A stretch of DNA of 15,886 bases from PUMD01 sp964599275 (GTDB lineage Bacteria; Bacillota; Sulfobacillia; SLMV01), in assembly GCA_964599275.1 (NCBI GenBank), contig CAZRFK010000044.1:1-15886 (forward strand), read 5' to 3'. Under the pieces are notes generated by a model. It ran no database searches and had not been told where the DNA came from. It was given only the letters and a program-made list of their open reading frames with translations. Below, piece after piece: positions 1 to 7,517 of the stretch. How positions within the stretch are numbered: the stretch's first letter is position 1; every line of letters starts with the position of its first letter. The position numbers were made by a program, and so were the translations under genes.

Positions 1-738
1 GAAGTCGGAGTCATTGAGCCGATAATCGTACGGCCCGGGTTAGAGGAGAACACTTATGAGCTGGTCGTTGGTGAACGTCGATGGAGAGCCTGCAGGTTGG
101 CTGGGTTGGACACTGTGCCGGCCGTAGTGAGAGATCTTACGGACGCGGAAGTGGCTATTTTTGCAATGACAGAGAACCTCCAACGCGAGGATCTGTATTT
201 TCTGGATGAGGCGCAAGGTTATCGGCGGATATTGTCCGAGTTCAATTTGACACAGAGCGAGTTAGCTGAAGAACTGGGAGTCAGTCAGCCAGCGATTTCA
301 AACAAGATCAGGTTGCTGAGTTTGGCTGAAGAGGTTATGAGGGAAATAAGGAATACAGGACTGAGCGAAAGACATGCGAGGGCGCTGCTGCAGCTTCCAG
401 ATGTAGATAGCCAGTCTAAGGTGTTGCATCAAGTCATAGACAAAGATTTAACTGTCAGTGAGACTCAGTCTTTGATTAAAGAAACACTGAAGCAAGAATG
501 TACTCCACCCCCTAAGATTCAGAAAGTACAGGGAGTGATCCGGGACCTTCGTATTTTCATCAATGGACTTCACCAAACCGTAGAAGCCATGCGGGATTCA
601 GGTTTAGATGCCGAGATGGAGCGCGAGGATTTGGGCGATACATACAGAGTTGTAATTGAAATTAACAAACCAGATGAGGTAAATGAAAGTGAGAAAGCCA
701 AGCAAGAAAATGTACAGTCAGCCGACACCGAGGATTGA
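1..738 (+). CDS. noc: Nucleoid occlusion protein Noc, ParB family (5' end missing)
   Basis: The gene enters the window already open in frame 1, so its N-terminus, including the membrane-targeting helix known in Noc, is not visible. The visible part starts inside the ParB CTP-binding domain: GERRWR is encoded at 70-87 and ENLQRED follows. Next come a helix-turn-helix (ELGVSQPAISNKIRLL) and a C-terminal region with the Noc-like pattern RDLRIFINGL...DSGLDAE. Noc binds DNA near the origin and keeps the division septum off the nucleoid. It is called Noc rather than a second ParB because the HTH carries Gln and Lys (GVSQ, NK) and the next helix has ERHAR; ParB proteins usually carry Arg at the first site and Gly at the last. 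Its place directly before soj matches B. subtilis. The TTG at 97 is internal and is not the real start. It ends 30 bases before soj. Confidence 0.9.
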   Translation, partial: EVGVIEPIIVRPGLEENTYELVVGERRWRACRLAGLDTVPAVVRDLTDAEVAIFAMTENLQREDLYFLDEAQGYRRILSEFNLTQSELAEELGVSQPAISNKIRLLSLAEEVMREIRNTGLSERHARALLQLPDVDSQSKVLHQVIDKDLTVSETQSLIKETLKQECTPPPKIQKVQGVIRDLRIFINGLHQTVEAMRDSGLDAEMEREDLGDTYRVVIEINKPDEVNESEKAKQENVQSADTED

Positions 739-768
739 CTGAATGTCTGGGGAGAGGATAAAACCGAT

Positions 769-1545
769 ATGGGTAGAGTTGTAGCCGTTGCCAATCAAAA
801 AGGTGGAGTCGGCAAGACTACCACTGCCATCAATCTGGCTGCCTGTTTGGCTGAGCAACATGATTGTCAGGTGCTAGTGGTTGATATTGACCCCCAGGGG
901 AATAGTACCAGTGGTTTGGGGTTAGATAAAAACGCATTAAGTGAGAGTATATATCACGTTCTTATTGATGATATTCCAGCCCGAAGAGTCTTGCGAGCTA
1001 CTGCTCTAAAGAATCTGAAGGTGTTACCTTCAACTATTGATCTTGCAGGGGCTGAAATTGAACTGGTTTCCTTGATGGCGCGGGAAACGCGACTCAAAAA
1101 TGCTCTTGTAGATCTCCGGCAAGAATTTGATTACATATTTGTAGATTGTCCTCCCAGTCTCGGCCTGCTTACTGTTAATGCATTGACAGCAGCTGACCAG
1201 GTCCTTATTCCAATTCAGTGCGAGTATTACGCTCTGGAAGGATTAACACAGCTTCTCAATAGCATTAGAAGGGTACAGCACAACTTGAATAGCGATTTGG
1301 AGATCCTGGGAGTTTTATTGACGATGTTTGACGGTCGTACAAACCTCTCCATTGAAGTTGCGGATGAAGTTAAAAGATACTTTCGTGAAAGGGTCTTCAG
1401 TACGGTTATCCCCCGTAATGTTCGTTTGAGTGAGGCGCCTGGCTATGGCAAACCGATAATAAGATACGATCCAAAGTCGACAGGAGCTGAGGTTTATTCT
1501 GAGCTGGCGAAGGAGGTGGAGGAAGTTGTCAAGGAAGGAGCCTAG
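769..1545 (+). CDS. soj: Chromosome partitioning ATPase Soj/ParA
   Basis: This is a ParA/MinD-type ATPase of 258 residues, the usual size for a chromosomal Soj without an N-terminal DNA-binding domain. The deviant Walker A motif KGGVGKTT is at residues 11-18, including the signature lysine at 11. The A' motif DIDPQGN is at about 39-45 and the Walker B region IFVDCPPSLG ends with the Asp at about 126. Soj binds DNA as an ATP dimer, is stimulated by ParB, and in B. subtilis also controls DnaA. The ATG at 769 has a purine-rich site (GGGGAGAGG) upstream. It sits between noc and parB, and its last 20 bases overlap the parB start, which suggests translational coupling in one operon. Confidence 0.97.
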   Translation: MGRVVAVANQKGGVGKTTTAINLAACLAEQHDCQVLVVDIDPQGNSTSGLGLDKNALSESIYHVLIDDIPARRVLRATALKNLKVLPSTIDLAGAEIELVSLMARETRLKNALVDLRQEFDYIFVDCPPSLGLLTVNALTAADQVLIPIQCEYYALEGLTQLLNSIRRVQHNLNSDLEILGVLLTMFDGRTNLSIEVADEVKRYFRERVFSTVIPRNVRLSEAPGYGKPIIRYDPKSTGAEVYSELAKEVEEVVKEGA

Positions 1546-2416
1546 ATTAGGAAAAGGATTAGATGCATTGCTTGGAGATTTGCAGGAGACAGAAAATGAA
1601 CCTTCCAATGTGGAGGAAGTTTCGGTCAAAAAGATCCAACCTAACTCATTTCAGCCGCGACGTGAATTCTCGGAGGAGAAATTGGAGGAACTGGCTGAGT
1701 CAATTCGTATCCATGGTGTTGTCCAGCCCGTAATTGTGCGCGCAGACGATGGTAGTTTTGAGCTAGTGGCAGGCGAGCGTCGTTGGCGTGCAGCCCAGAT
1801 GGTTGGGTTAGAACGCATCCCTGCAATCATTGGTAATTTCACTGAACGAGACATGATGGAAGTGGCCCTAGTAGAGAACGTACAGAGGGAGGACCTCAGT
1901 CCTGTGGAAGAGGCCACGGCATACAGGTCGATTCAAAAGGAGTTTGGGCTGACCCAGGCACAGCTGGCCCAAAGAATTGGGATGAGCCGTTCACAGGTAG
2001 CGAATGTTCTGAGGTTGCTGAAGCTGCCCGATAAGGCCCAGCAGCTGGTTCAGGCCAACAGGTTGGGCATTGGACACGCCAAAGTGGTCCTGGGAGTGCC
2101 TGAGGATATTCAGGCTGAATTTGCGCAGATGATTGCCGAACAGGAGATGACCGTCAGACAGGCTGAACAGGCGGCTGATGAAATAAAAGATAAACAGCAA
2201 TCGGGCAAGGATCTTTCCGATGAAAACGTGGAGCAACCCAGAGAGCCGGAGGATTCTCAACAGGATGTTTTTTTGCGGGATGTTGAAGACAGGATAGAAG
2301 GAACCCTCGGTGCACGGGTCTCAATCGACCAGCAGGGTGACAAGGGTCAGATCACCATCCAATACTTTGACCGGGAGGATCTCCAGCGGATCATCGACAT
2401 TTTACTCAATGATTAA
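1526..2416 (+). CDS. parB: Chromosome partitioning protein ParB/Spo0J
   Basis: This 296-residue ParB-family protein opens with the typical Spo0J N-terminus (RLGKGLDALLGD), the segment that stimulates the ATPase of Soj. The CTP-binding domain shows GERRWR at residues 83-88 and ENVQRED at about 117-123. The HTH reads GMSRSQVANVLRLL and is followed by GIGHAK; the Arg after GMS and the Gly before HAK are the ParB-type specificity residues, unlike the upstream Noc. A charged linker leads to a C-terminal dimerisation domain. The start is the TTG at 1526, because AGGAGG at 1511-1516 sits nine bases ahead of it and the LGKG motif falls in the right place. The gene overlaps soj by 20 bases. A parS site lies 45 bases after the stop. 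Confidence 0.96.
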   Translation: MSRKEPRLGKGLDALLGDLQETENEPSNVEEVSVKKIQPNSFQPRREFSEEKLEELAESIRIHGVVQPVIVRADDGSFELVAGERRWRAAQMVGLERIPAIIGNFTERDMMEVALVENVQREDLSPVEEATAYRSIQKEFGLTQAQLAQRIGMSRSQVANVLRLLKLPDKAQQLVQANRLGIGHAKVVLGVPEDIQAEFAQMIAEQEMTVRQAEQAADEIKDKQQSGKDLSDENVEQPREPEDSQQDVFLRDVEDRIEGTLGARVSIDQQGDKGQITIQYFDREDLQRIIDILLND

Positions 2417-2461
2417 CACCGAAGGACGACCAAATGGGGCCTATGTTGTCGAGCCGTGCAG

Positions 2462-2477
2462 TGTTCCACGTGGAACA
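2462..2477. promoter_or_regulatory. parS: parS centromere site
   Basis: The 16 bases TGTTCCACGTGGAACA form a perfect palindrome. They match the B. subtilis parS consensus (TGTTTCACGTGAAACA) except for the two symmetric positions that flank the CACGTG core, where variation is common. ParB is known to load on such sites, bind CTP and slide outward as a clamp. The site lies in the 138-base gap just after parB, a usual location near the origin. I found no other copy in the window. Confidence 0.93.
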
Positions 2478-2503
2478 TTATGTTCTTCGACATGTGAGGT
2501 TGT

Positions 2504-2532
2504 TTGGTCCGCAGGTTGTAGAAGTCTATACA
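2504..2532 (+). promoter_or_regulatory. Possible weak promoter for the DUF554 gene
   Basis: TTGGTC at 2504-2509 and TATACA at 2527-2532 are separated by 17 bases, which would start transcription about 15 bases before the DUF554 start codon. Both boxes are poor matches to sigma-A (three and four of six positions). The gene could equally be read through from parB. Confidence 0.2.
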
Positions 2533-2554
2533 GTAAATAGATCGGGTGTGGTGA

Positions 2555-3256
2555 ATGCAAGGTACACTTGTAAATGTCGCAGCAATAATTGTTGGAGTTG
2601 TATTGGGTTGTTATGTAGTTCCAGAGTTTTCAGATGATGCTAGGGAAACGGTAATATCAGGTGTTGCCCTCTCGGTGGTCTTGATTGGGCTGCATATGGC
2701 CCTTGGTTTCGAGGACCTGCTGGTGGTGATTATCTCCCTTGCTATTGGTGGTGCGGCGGGAGAAGTTATGGGTTTACAGGGACTGCTCGACCGTTTGGGC
2801 GCTAAAATGCAGGATGCTGTTGGAGAGGGGGATGGATCACGTTTCGCGCAGGGTTTTGTTGCAGCCACTCTGGTTTACTGCGTAGGTCCAATGGCCATAA
2901 TGGGAGCGATTCAGAGTGGAATGCATGGAGACCATGCTACTCTTTACGCAAAAAGCATGCTGGACGGAATCACCGCCGTAGTATTCTCTTCAGCCATGGG
3001 GGTAGGGGTGGTGGGGGCTGCGGGATCTGTCCTGATTTATCAGGGGAGCATCACACTTATGGCGTCTAGGCTTTCACTTCTTCTTACTGAAAATATGATA
3101 TCCGACTTGACTGCAACTGGAGGGCTTATAATTGTTGCCATAGGGCTCAATATGCTGGAGGTCACCGACATTCGTCTGGCAAACTTGTTGCCAGCGATTG
3201 TTTTTAGCCCAGTTATTGTCCATCTATTTGGGATGGTTGCAACGTATTTGCCATAG
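2555..3256 (+). CDS. DUF554 family membrane protein (YdfK/YqgA type)
   Basis: This integral membrane protein of 233 residues belongs to the DUF554 family, whose biochemical role is not established. The N-terminus GTLVNVAAIIVG is the characteristic family opening, followed by a segment like SGVALSVVLIGLHMALG and a loop rich in small residues (IGGAAGEVMGLQ). The conserved central region VYCVGPMAIMGAIQSG and the following KSMLDGITA segment are also recognisable. By eye there are about six to seven membrane spans with only short soluble loops, about the usual family length. The ATG at 2555 fits the conserved N-terminus, although the ribosome binding site is weak (GGGTGTGG just upstream). DUF554 genes occur close to parB in several Bacillota; the functional meaning is unknown. 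Confidence 0.88.
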   Translation: MQGTLVNVAAIIVGVVLGCYVVPEFSDDARETVISGVALSVVLIGLHMALGFEDLLVVIISLAIGGAAGEVMGLQGLLDRLGAKMQDAVGEGDGSRFAQGFVAATLVYCVGPMAIMGAIQSGMHGDHATLYAKSMLDGITAVVFSSAMGVGVVGAAGSVLIYQGSITLMASRLSLLLTENMISDLTATGGLIIVAIGLNMLEVTDIRLANLLPAIVFSPVIVHLFGMVATYLP

Positions 3257-3366
3257 TTGGAGGATGGCGCCACCCGAGAAATTATTTGTTAGCATTGCCA
3301 GCTGGTTAGATGTTTCATTGATTGTTAATTGGCTTGCTCTGGAGAGGGGGAATGACGTAGGGCAGC

Positions 3367-4383
3367 GTGATTGATTGGACCCTGCAGAAGATGAAGGATA
3401 CACGCAGAACTACAAAGGATTCACACCTGACACTGATATTGTTAAGCGACTGGGCTGACACCAGATATACCCTGCGCATTCCGAAGGTGCTACTTTTGGT
3501 GTTGGCTGCTATAGTGGTTGCAGGCAGCATGGCTGGGGTGGCTCTTTCTTTGCGCTACACCCACAATGAGGCGAGGGCTCGTTACGCCAGTCAGTTAACC
3601 CATAAACTTGAACACCAGGAGCAAATGCTTGATGATCTTGAACGTCAGGTTGATCAGATGGAGGCCGAGTTGAATCGCCTTGCAGAATTGGACAGACAGG
3701 TGAGAGCTACTTTAGAAGCCGACTTTTCCGAAGAATATCAGTCCATAATTCTTGATGGCTCGGAAAATCTAGCACAGCAGGAACAGGTCGCAGCAAAAGG
3801 GTTGCAGTCTGGCCCGGAAAGTGTAGGGACATCTTCCGGCGTGGATTCGGCTGAAGATGGTTCAGGAACCTCGGCAAGGATAGCTCAGCAGGAAGCCCGT
3901 CTCAACCGGATGCTAGCTGAAGGACAGATTCGAGTAGATAGCTATCGCGATCTGCGGTCGTTGTTGGGCGGTCGTATATCGGAAGATGAAACAGTACCTC
4001 ACATTTGGCCAGTGAAGGGTGGTTATGTTACTTCCAATTATGGATACCGTGTTTCTCCGGTAACAGGGCGTTGGAAGTTTCATCGCGGGCTAGATCTCGG
4101 AGCACCGGAAGGGACGCCTATCGTTGCCACTGGTGCTGGAGTGGTTACTTTTGTCGGGCGTCGCGCTTATTACGGGAAAGTTGTGGAAATAAGACATACC
4201 GATTCCATAACCACACTCTACGCTCATGCAAGTGATGTTTTGGTTGAAGTGGGCGAACATGTGAGCGCAGGTGAGTTGATTGCGTTGGTAGGTTCCACTG
4301 GTCGTGCTACAGGCCCGCATATTCATTACGAGGTGCGACAGGATGGGCAGCCAATCAACCCATGGGGATATCTACCTAGATAG
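3367..4383 (+). CDS. Membrane-anchored M23 (LytM) family peptidase
   Basis: This is a predicted zinc endopeptidase that cuts peptidoglycan cross-bridges or stem peptides outside the membrane. A short basic cytoplasmic N-terminus leads to one membrane span at about residues 39-62. A coiled coil follows at about 70-115 (LEHQEQMLDDLERQVDQMEAEL), then a Ser/Gly-rich linker, then the LytM domain from about residue 215 to the end. All active-site residues are present: His239 and Asp243 in HRGLD, His287 in YAHAS, and His318/His320 in HIHYEV, so the enzyme should be active. The start is uncertain: GTG at 3367 is the longest, but the GGAGAGGGGG at 3341-3350 is far away, and the ATG at 3391 is an alternative. 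The bactofilin gene begins 19 bases after the stop, and this pairing suggests that the polymer positions the hydrolase. Confidence 0.9.
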   Translation: MIDWTLQKMKDTRRTTKDSHLTLILLSDWADTRYTLRIPKVLLLVLAAIVVAGSMAGVALSLRYTHNEARARYASQLTHKLEHQEQMLDDLERQVDQMEAELNRLAELDRQVRATLEADFSEEYQSIILDGSENLAQQEQVAAKGLQSGPESVGTSSGVDSAEDGSGTSARIAQQEARLNRMLAEGQIRVDSYRDLRSLLGGRISEDETVPHIWPVKGGYVTSNYGYRVSPVTGRWKFHRGLDLGAPEGTPIVATGAGVVTFVGRRAYYGKVVEIRHTDSITTLYAHASDVLVEVGEHVSAGELIALVGSTGRATGPHIHYEVRQDGQPINPWGYLPR

Positions 4384-4402
4384 AGAGGGGAGGCGGTTTA
4401 AG

Positions 4403-4819
4403 TTGTTTGGGGGCCGTGATAAACAAACAAAGACCGACGCGGCAAAAATAGATACCATTGTCGGAGAGTGCACCCGATTGAAGGGTGTCATTGAGGGAGA
4501 TGGAAGTCTCCGGATTGATGGGTATGTGGAGGGAACCATCAATGTTGCAGGTGATGTAACTGTCGGGGAATCAGGCAGGGTAAAGGGAGCTAAAATTGAG
4601 TCCAGATCAGTGAAGATAGCTGGCGAGGTGCAGGGTGATGTAGTCGCTGAAGGGCTGGTGGAAATGGCTGGTTCAGCTGAGGTGAAGGGAGATGTCCGGT
4701 GCTCGGAGCTGGCGATTGATAACGGTGCCACATTTGATGGTGCCAGTCACATGACTGACAGCGATACTGAGGAGGGTCAGTCAACCAAGCATGATGATCC
4801 AGCTGCGAGTGAAGAATGA
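4403..4819 (+). CDS. Bactofilin family cytoskeletal protein
   Basis: This 138-residue protein has the bactofilin signature: a central run of short repeats (KIDTIVGEC, LKGVIEGDGSLRIDGYVEGTI, VTVGESGRVKG, VKIAGEVQGDV, AEVKGDVRC) that fold as a right-handed beta-helix and polymerise into filaments without nucleotide. Flanking tails are short and charged, and the C-terminal tail is acidic and probably disordered. I place the start at the TTG at 4403, because GGGGAGGCGG at 4387-4396 lies seven bases ahead and the protein then begins MFGG, as many bactofilins do. The same frame is open back to 4304, but that part reads through the M23 gene and shows no bactofilin sequence. The stop overlaps the next start as ATGA, so the lipid kinase is probably translationally coupled. 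Confidence 0.92.
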   Translation: MFGGRDKQTKTDAAKIDTIVGECTRLKGVIEGDGSLRIDGYVEGTINVAGDVTVGESGRVKGAKIESRSVKIAGEVQGDVVAEGLVEMAGSAEVKGDVRCSELAIDNGATFDGASHMTDSDTEEGQSTKHDDPAASEE

Positions 4820-5826
4820 TAGCGGATAGCCCCCGAGTTGCCTTCATTGTTAATCCTGTAGCTGGAGGGGGGAAGGCCAATCGGAGTTGGAGCCGGCTGA
4901 AAAAACATATTCCCTGCTGGATATCCTTCGAGGTCCACTTCAGTCAAGCACCAGGGCATGCGGTGAACCTCTCAGCAGATATTGCAACTGAGAATTACGA
5001 TGCAGTAGTTGCTGTTGGTGGCGATGGTACCATTTCAGAAGTTGTGAATGGTTTATTGAGTGTTGGAATGGCCAGTGAGAGATATATTGGGCCCGCATTG
5101 GGAGTGATTCCTGCAGGTCGTGGTAATGATCTGGCTCGTACCTTCTCTTTGTCCAGTGAACCTCTGGATGCTTGGAGGAGGCAGCAATCTCAACTGGGAC
5201 AAGTGCAACGATATTTGGACGTTGGGAGAGTATTAAATTCTTCGCAGGAACAACTTTCTTACTTTGTTAATATGTGTGGTGTAGGACTAGATGCAGATGT
5301 GGCCGAAATCGCCAACAGCCTCCCGCGTATTTTGGGGGGATTCATACCATATTTAATAGGTGTCGTGGTAAGTTTTATGGGGATGAAATACCATAAGACC
5401 ACAGTTCGACTTTCAGGTGTTGAGGAAGTGCCCGAAATGGAACCAGATGCTTGGGGGACCATTGAAAACTCAGGTGATTCTGAAGGGCAGCAGACACACA
5501 TTATTGAGGATGCTTTGCTGTTGACTACAATAGGTGTGGGTCGGTTCATCGGTGGGGGAATGATGCTTTTACCTCATAGTGTACAAGGTGATGGTAGCCT
5601 GGATGTAATGTTGGTCAGGGCGAAGGGACGTTTGTTTTTGCTTAGTTTGCTGACCAAAAGTTTTAAAGGAGAGCATTTGAAGCATCCTGATGTAGCCTAT
5701 TTCCGTGCTCGCAGTGTGGATGTATCTGGTCCTGACAATGTTAATGTTCATGCTGATGGTGATCCAATTACATATGGAGGGGCAGCATTTGATGTGCTGC
5801 CGGCCATTTTACCAGTGCTGTTTTGA
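4816..5826 (+). CDS. Diacylglycerol kinase-family lipid kinase (DagK/YegS/LCB5 type)
   Basis: This is a predicted ATP-dependent lipid kinase of 336 residues, probably acting on diacylglycerol or a related lipid at the inner face of the membrane. The N-terminus has the family motif IVNPVAGGGKA, and the nucleotide-binding GGDGT is at residues 68-72. The second conserved loop IPAGRGNDLAR starts at about residue 98, with Arg where many homologues have Thr. The C-terminal beta domain includes VGRFIGGGMMLLPHS and ends with the usual VHADGDPI...FDVLP pattern. An insert at about 205-225 is acidic and probably a loop. The gene overlaps the bactofilin stop by four bases (ATGA). Lipid substrate cannot be read from the sequence. 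In Bacillota such enzymes recycle diacylglycerol released during envelope polymer synthesis, which fits the neighbours. Confidence 0.9.
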   Translation: MIADSPRVAFIVNPVAGGGKANRSWSRLKKHIPCWISFEVHFSQAPGHAVNLSADIATENYDAVVAVGGDGTISEVVNGLLSVGMASERYIGPALGVIPAGRGNDLARTFSLSSEPLDAWRRQQSQLGQVQRYLDVGRVLNSSQEQLSYFVNMCGVGLDADVAEIANSLPRILGGFIPYLIGVVVSFMGMKYHKTTVRLSGVEEVPEMEPDAWGTIENSGDSEGQQTHIIEDALLLTTIGVGRFIGGGMMLLPHSVQGDGSLDVMLVRAKGRLFLLSLLTKSFKGEHLKHPDVAYFRARSVDVSGPDNVNVHADGDPITYGGAAFDVLPAILPVLF

Positions 5827-5874
5827 GTATGTAAGGTTTCATACCGTGACTCGACATATTGAGGAGGTGTTCAA

Positions 5875-6507
5875 ATGTTCGAAGATCGAAAGGATGCAGG
5901 CCGTCAACTGGCGGTGGCCGTTGAGCGTTTGTTGGACAGGGATGTTGGAGGGTGGGTGGCAGCAGGAGTTCCTAGAGGTGGAGTTCCTGTGGCCGCCGAA
6001 GTCGCTGATGCACTAGATATTTCGCTGTGTCCAGTGACGGCTGTTAAGGTTCGTCCTCCCTGGAACCGGGAACTTGCCATTGGGGCTGTTGCTGAGGGCG
6101 ATGTTTGCTTAACCCAGGAGCAATTGTTGAATAATGTTGGGATAGATGAATCTGATTTTGAAAGGGCTGCAGTGAAAGCTCAGGAGAAACTGAAACAACG
6201 TATAGAAACTTATGGCCGAGCTGCAGATATTGTCAACGACCAGGGAGTTGTGCTTGTTGATGATGGCGCAGCAACTGGATTGACTGCCAAGGCAGCTGCA
6301 AGGGCCTTGCGCAGGGTTGAATGCCGAAAGCTGGTAATAGCGCTACCAGTTGCCTCTGAAGACGCAGCACAGATGCTGCAGGACGAATGTGATAAGATGT
6401 TGGTATTGCATACCCCAAGAATGTTTATGGCCGTGAGTCAGTTTTACAGATCCTTTCCTCCGGTTGGCGAAAAGGAAGTTCTGAAGTATCTCCGTGATCG
6501 GGAATAG
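5875..6507 (+). CDS. Phosphoribosyltransferase family protein, substrate unknown
   Basis: The 210-residue protein has a type I phosphoribosyltransferase fold. The PRPP-binding loop VVLVDDGAATG is at residues 125-135 with both acidic residues intact. The N-terminal part shows the subfamily features FEDRKDAGRQLA and VPRGGVPVAAEVA (about 32-44), then ELAIGAV. This is the uncharacterised stand-alone subfamily often annotated only as putative phosphoribosyl transferase, not a clear hpt, upp or pyrE. The ATG at 5875 has AGGAGGTG at 5862-5869. A 48-base gap separates it from the lipid kinase. The base acceptor and pathway cannot be deduced. Confidence 0.85.
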   Translation: MFEDRKDAGRQLAVAVERLLDRDVGGWVAAGVPRGGVPVAAEVADALDISLCPVTAVKVRPPWNRELAIGAVAEGDVCLTQEQLLNNVGIDESDFERAAVKAQEKLKQRIETYGRAADIVNDQGVVLVDDGAATGLTAKAAARALRRVECRKLVIALPVASEDAAQMLQDECDKMLVLHTPRMFMAVSQFYRSFPPVGEKEVLKYLRDRE

Positions 6508-6546
6508 CCAGGCTCCCAAATGCAGAGAATAAGCGCTGAAGGGGGC

Positions 6547-6816
6547 ATGAAATTGAGCAAAAACAAATCTACCGTGGCAGTAGATCAGGATCTGACAAAT
6601 GTCAAACAGCACCTCGAGAACGCAGGATATGATGTGGTTGCGATGTCTCGTCGCGACAAAACCATTGATCCCTCCGCAGAGGCAATAGTTCTCAGCGGAT
6701 TGAGTGAGAACCCGATGGGGCGAGAAGAAGTCCTAACCTCAGTGCCGGTCGTTGATGCTGATGGATTGAGCCCCAGCCAGGTTCTTGAGCGGTTGAATCG
6801 GCACGTTTCTCCCTGA
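6547..6816 (+). CDS. YkuS-like small protein (UPF0180 family)
   Basis: This small protein of about 89 residues resembles B. subtilis YkuS, a UPF0180 member of unknown function. The core VDQDLTNVKQHLENAGYDVV is followed by a short acidic loop, then AIVLSGLSENPMG and VVDADGLSPSQVLERLN, the same three blocks seen in YkuS. There is no signal peptide or membrane span. The start is ambiguous: the ATG at 6547 is used here, an upstream in-frame ATG at 6520 gives 98 residues, and the TTG at 6553 has the best spacing from the GGGGG at 6541-6545. The gene ends 55 bases before the 3' end of the oppositely oriented yyaC. Confidence 0.72.
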   Translation: MKLSKNKSTVAVDQDLTNVKQHLENAGYDVVAMSRRDKTIDPSAEAIVLSGLSENPMGREEVLTSVPVVDADGLSPSQVLERLNRHVSP

Positions 6817-6827
6817 TTTCAACGGTG

Positions 6828-6843
6828 ACCGGGGATGCCCGGT
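6828..6843. terminator. GC-rich hairpin between converging genes
   Basis: ACCGGG and CCCGGT form a perfect 6-bp stem around a GATG loop in the 55-base gap between the YkuS-like gene (+) and yyaC (-). The position fits a transcription terminator for the plus strand, with a TTT directly after and a TTTTT ten bases later. The T tract is interrupted, so efficiency as an intrinsic terminator is uncertain, and no T tract serves the minus strand. Confidence 0.45.
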
Positions 6844-6871
6844 TTGCACTCATGTTTTTATCAGGTAACAG

Positions 6872-7498
6872 TTACAGGTCAGATTTATCTGTGGAGGTTG
6901 ATGCGATCTGGCGATGCCATCTTTTCAGAGAGGTCTTCAGTTCTGTTCCTGCAGGTTGCTTCTCGCGTTTTTGTGCTTTCAACTCATATAGACAGCAAGA
7001 TATTCCTCTGGCAATCCACTGCGCAAGTGACATAACCAGACTCAGCCTTGTGTTTTGCAGAACGTGATACTCCATAAATCCGCTGGTGTTGACGGTACCT
7101 GCTATATGGAAATCACCTATAGTTGGTAGGTCCTTGTTAACTCCTGCTCCTGGACGTAGCGGTTCCCTGCACAGGGAAACTGTTCCTACATGACGCTTGG
7201 CACCCAGGCAAGCATCTACAGCAATAATTGGACCACGGTGCTGAAGATCCTCGATGCAGTCTTCAAGGTTGGAGGCGTGTACTGGTGAAGACAATGTTCC
7301 CCGGACTTCAGCCTTCACCCTCTGCTTCTTCAGATGCCAGCCTGTCAGGGGACCTAGAGAGTCTCCGGTTGAGCGATCTGTCCCGACGCAGACGATCATA
7401 GGAACTGGCTGACTTGCAGAGACAGACCGACAGATCTGTGCAATCCTCGACCCCAGTCTGTCTGACGAATCTGTTTGTGGTTGGAACCTATACTTCAT
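6872..7498 (-). CDS. yyaC: Sporulation protein YyaC (DUF1256, Gpr-protease-like fold)
   Basis: This is the only minus-strand gene of the window. The protein of 208 residues has the YyaC signature VCVGTDRSTGDSLGPLTG, then a small-residue loop with PVHASNL, IIAVDACLG, and PGAGVNKDLPTIGD followed by NTSGFMEYHVLQNTRL. The family shares a fold with the germination protease Gpr and hydrogenase maturation proteases; the acidic residues in DRSTGDS and VDACLG would be the metal or active-site candidates. A physiological role is not established, but the gene is restricted to spore formers and is linked to the spo0J region in B. subtilis. I set the start at the ATG at 7498 because AAGGAGG lies six bases ahead on this strand; an in-frame ATG at 7519 adds seven residues but would precede that site. 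Its orientation implies its own promoter. Confidence 0.88.
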   Translation of the reverse strand: MKYRFQPQTDSSDRLGSRIAQICRSVSASQPVPMIVCVGTDRSTGDSLGPLTGWHLKKQRVKAEVRGTLSSPVHASNLEDCIEDLQHRGPIIAVDACLGAKRHVGTVSLCREPLRPGAGVNKDLPTIGDFHIAGTVNTSGFMEYHVLQNTRLSLVMSLAQWIARGISCCLYELKAQKREKQPAGTELKTSLKRWHRQIASTSTDKSDL

Positions 7499-7517
7499 AG
7501 GCATCCTCCTTCTATAC

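Noticed and set aside
2481..2500. A second parS-like element just after parS (TGTTC...CATGTGAGG)
   Set aside because: The core is CATGTG, not CACGTG, and the arms are not symmetric, so it does not meet the parS pattern.
3257..3366. Terminator or promoter in the gap before the M23 gene
   Set aside because: The GGCGCC palindrome has no T tract, and no pair of promoter boxes reaches a useful match; I see nothing firm in this gap.
4304..4402. Longer bactofilin start overlapping the M23 gene
   Set aside because: The extra 33 residues are read through the conserved end of the peptidase in another frame, and the good ribosome binding site points to 4403.
4372..4731. Open frame of 119 codons on the minus strand across the bactofilin gene
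   Set aside because: It is an antisense shadow of a repetitive coding region, without a binding site or recognisable protein.
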